64,000 nucleotides of DNA from positions 20,197-84,196 of the forward strand of contig JAAVLZ010000014.1 in the NCBI GenBank assembly GCA_012034405.1, given 5' to 3'. Positions 62,715 through 64,000 of this stretch are shown here, piece after piece. The notes under the pieces were generated by a model. That model made no database searches and was not told where the DNA came from. It saw only the letters and a list, made by a program, of their open reading frames with translations. This stretch comes from Oscillospiraceae bacterium HV4-5-C5C. GTDB lineage: Bacteria > Bacillota > Clostridia > Saccharofermentanales > Fastidiosipilaceae. Positions within the stretch are counted from its first letter, which is position 1. Each line of letters opens with the position of its first letter. The position numbers and the translations under genes were made by a program.

Positions 62715-63206
62715 ATGAGCGATATTTTATTCAACCATGATCCTTATGTATTCAGCTATCGTGTTGCAGGCATACTGCTTCACGGCAATAAAATCCTGCT
62801 GCAAAAGCCGACCAACGACACAGGCTATGCCATACCCGGCGGGCACGTTGAGTTTGGTGAAACGAGCACTGATGCTTTGATCCGTGAGTTTAAAGAAGAA
62901 ATCAACGCGGACATAACGATTGGTGACTTGAAGTGGGTTGCGGAGATCTTCTTCCCGTGGGGTGGTAAGCCATGCCATCAGATATGCCTCTACTACAAGA
63001 TTGCTTTAAAAGACCAATCGCAAATCCCGCTTGATGGTGTTTTTATTGGGGACGAGCGAATCCAGGGACGGGATTTCAAGCTAGCGTTTCATTGGATACC
63101 CATTGATTCACTCAATCAAGTAGAAGTGTATCCGACAAATATTGCCGAGCTGATGACACGACACAGCGAGAGCGTACAGCATTTTATATATCTGGAAAGC
63201 GAATGA
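62715..63206 (+). CDS. NUDIX hydrolase
   Basis: 163 residues. NUDIX box GGHVEFGETSTDALIREFKE with EI following supplies the metal-binding Glu residues. Hydrolyses a nucleoside diphosphate linked to another group; the substrate cannot be predicted. It has lower GC than most of the window. Ribosome site weak (GAGGGCG upstream). Confidence 0.9.
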   Translation: MSDILFNHDPYVFSYRVAGILLHGNKILLQKPTNDTGYAIPGGHVEFGETSTDALIREFKEEINADITIGDLKWVAEIFFPWGGKPCHQICLYYKIALKDQSQIPLDGVFIGDERIQGRDFKLAFHWIPIDSLNQVEVYPTNIAELMTRHSESVQHFIYLESE

Positions 63207-63296
63207 TGGTAAGCGCGGGAGGGTGTGCTCGCTCTGCTTTGCTGCATACGGACTGCTGACAATAAACTCGTTCTTGCTGCTATCCGCGGATAGCTG

Positions 63297-63683
63297 TTAG
63301 CCCAGGCTGGAATCCGGAATGTTATGCTGAGAGCTCTGCCTGGCGTCCTTCTTACTGTTCAAATCCGTCCCAATGGCGACATAGACAGCCTTTTTGACAA
63401 TCTGCGGGTCATGCTCGCCGTGACAATCTCGGGGAACCGTCAACCCGACATCGCCCTGACTGCTGCAGACGGGTTTCTTGTAGCTGCCATTGCGGCTGTT
63501 ATCTGACATCCGGGGTTTACACAATTTTTTCAGCAGTCTCGCCTTTGTAGATTGCCTGTTGATTCGTCTTAATTTCATGGGCAATGGTCTTCGGGTCGCG
63601 GGTCAGACTACGGGCTATTGCAGCTATCGTCTTTCCTGCGCCAAGCGCCTTCTGAATCTGTTCTCGTTCCGCTAGTTCTATAT
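63297..63683 (-). pseudogene. IS30-type transposase remnant
   Basis: On the minus strand from the IS3 border: THIELAEREQIQKALGAGKT then IAAIARSLTRDPKTIAHEIK, the helix-turn-helix of IS30-family transposases. The frame then stops; further pieces in another frame (RLLKKLCKPRMSDNSRNGSY) run to about 63297. The catalytic DDE domain is missing. Its 5' end is cut by the IS3-family element. Confidence 0.7.
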
Positions 63684-63686
63684 GTG

Positions 63687-64000
63687 TGTAATGGTCTAAG
63701 GAAACTCGACAAAAAAGTGGCTTAAAGATAATGAAACTGATAAAATAGGAATAGAAAAGGTAGGTTGATTATTCATGAAAAGAAGGACATTCAACGCCGA
63801 GTTTAAAGCAAAAATTGTGCTGGAAGTACTGCGCGGAGAAAAGGAATTAAACGTCATCGCGGCAGAAAATGAGATCGCGCCCAATCAGATTCGTAATTGG
63901 AAATCGGAGTTTCTGAAAAATGCAGCTGCCGCATTTGACGATAAGAAGACCGAAGATTTAAGAACAGCGCTGAAGGACAAGGAGCACGAAACAGACAGCC
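63687..64000 (+). mobile_element. IS3-family insertion sequence, left part
   Basis: Begins near TGTAATGGTCTAAGGAAACT at about 63687, next to the disrupted IS30-type gene, and contains the first transposase gene; the rest is outside the window. The exact left end and target duplication cannot be confirmed without the right end. Confidence 0.65.
63775..64000 (+). CDS. IS3-family transposase OrfA (partial)
   Basis: 75 codons to the window edge. MKRRTFNAEFKAKIVLEVLR and NEIAPNQIRNWKSEFLKNAA are the N-terminal helix-turn-helix of IS3-family OrfA proteins. ATG 63775 with a weak AAAGG upstream. Continues outside the window, where OrfB with the DDE domain is expected by a -1 frameshift. Confidence 0.88.
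   Translation, partial: MKRRTFNAEFKAKIVLEVLRGEKELNVIAAENEIAPNQIRNWKSEFLKNAAAAFDDKKTEDLRTALKDKEHETDS

Overview
The window looks like a chromosomal segment of an anaerobic Bacillota (Clostridia-type) bacterium of moderate GC (about half, judged by eye). This rests on strong AGGAGG-type ribosome sites, sigma-A promoters, Thr/Ala-rich lipoprotein linkers, YesM/YesN and LytS/YesN sugar-sensing two-component systems, CUT1 importers without their own ATPase, a BceABRS-type peptide-resistance module, and flavin/rubredoxin redox proteins. No rRNA, tRNA or CRISPR array was seen. Nearly all intact genes are for sugar uptake and breakdown, iron or sulfur acquisition, or envelope and redox functions.

Layout. 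1-9.6 kb: glycoside locus with a GH94-type phosphorylase (cut by the window edge), a LacI regulator, a CUT1 importer (two permeases and a lipoprotein), a glycerophosphodiester phosphodiesterase and a GH29 alpha-L-fucosidase; two LacI/CcpA-type operators lie in the 7.1-7.4 kb divergent region. 9.7-14.3 kb: BceA-B-R-S module with a BceR-type box upstream; the permease carries a frameshift and the kinase an in-frame stop. 14.3-19.7 kb: AraC regulator divergent from a ferric-siderophore-type ABC importer and a small FMN-binding lipoprotein. 19.8-23.7 kb: TetR regulator and a 1056-residue YhgE/Pip membrane protein with long repeats. 23.8-26.6 kb: AraC regulator and GH127 beta-L-arabinofuranosidase. 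26.7-29.3 kb: four-domain sulfur-transfer protein (CoA-disulfide reductase, rhodanese, TusA, DsrE). 29.4-35.8 kb: a YezD (DUF2292) leader gene, an attenuator-like terminator, and a SsuABC/TauABC-like importer with an enolase-superfamily enzyme. Its binding-protein gene is split by a segment carrying a serine-recombinase fragment, an XRE-cupin regulator and a LysE exporter.

35.8-45.7 kb: ChvE/MmsA/MmsB sugar importer, a second sugar-binding lipoprotein, and a divergent XylFII-LytS-YesN sensor system whose XylFII-like gene has an in-frame TAG. 45.7-48.0 kb: decayed DNA holding a degraded second copy of the ssuB-ssuC-DUF1569 block, one intact membrane protein and an IS30-type remnant. 48.1-56.5 kb: YtfQ-YtfR-YtfT-YjfF-type sugar importer with its own YesMN-type two-component system. 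56.6-64 kb: radical SAM protein, an unlisted 32-residue membrane micro-protein, a flavin split-barrel protein, a MalY/PatB lyase, a flavin-reductase/rubredoxin fusion, a membrane protein, a NUDIX hydrolase, and an IS30 remnant abutted by an IS3-family element that runs off the window.

How it fits together: sugar signals are sensed by lipoprotein or membrane-anchored binding proteins and LytS/YesM kinases, which should drive the neighbouring importers; the sugars then feed cytoplasmic phosphorylase, fucosidase and arabinofuranosidase. The iron, sulfur and redox genes suit an anaerobe. At least four loci carry inactivating lesions (10.7, 13.8, 30.3 and 42.0 kb), so either this genome is shedding accessory functions or the assembly has local errors.
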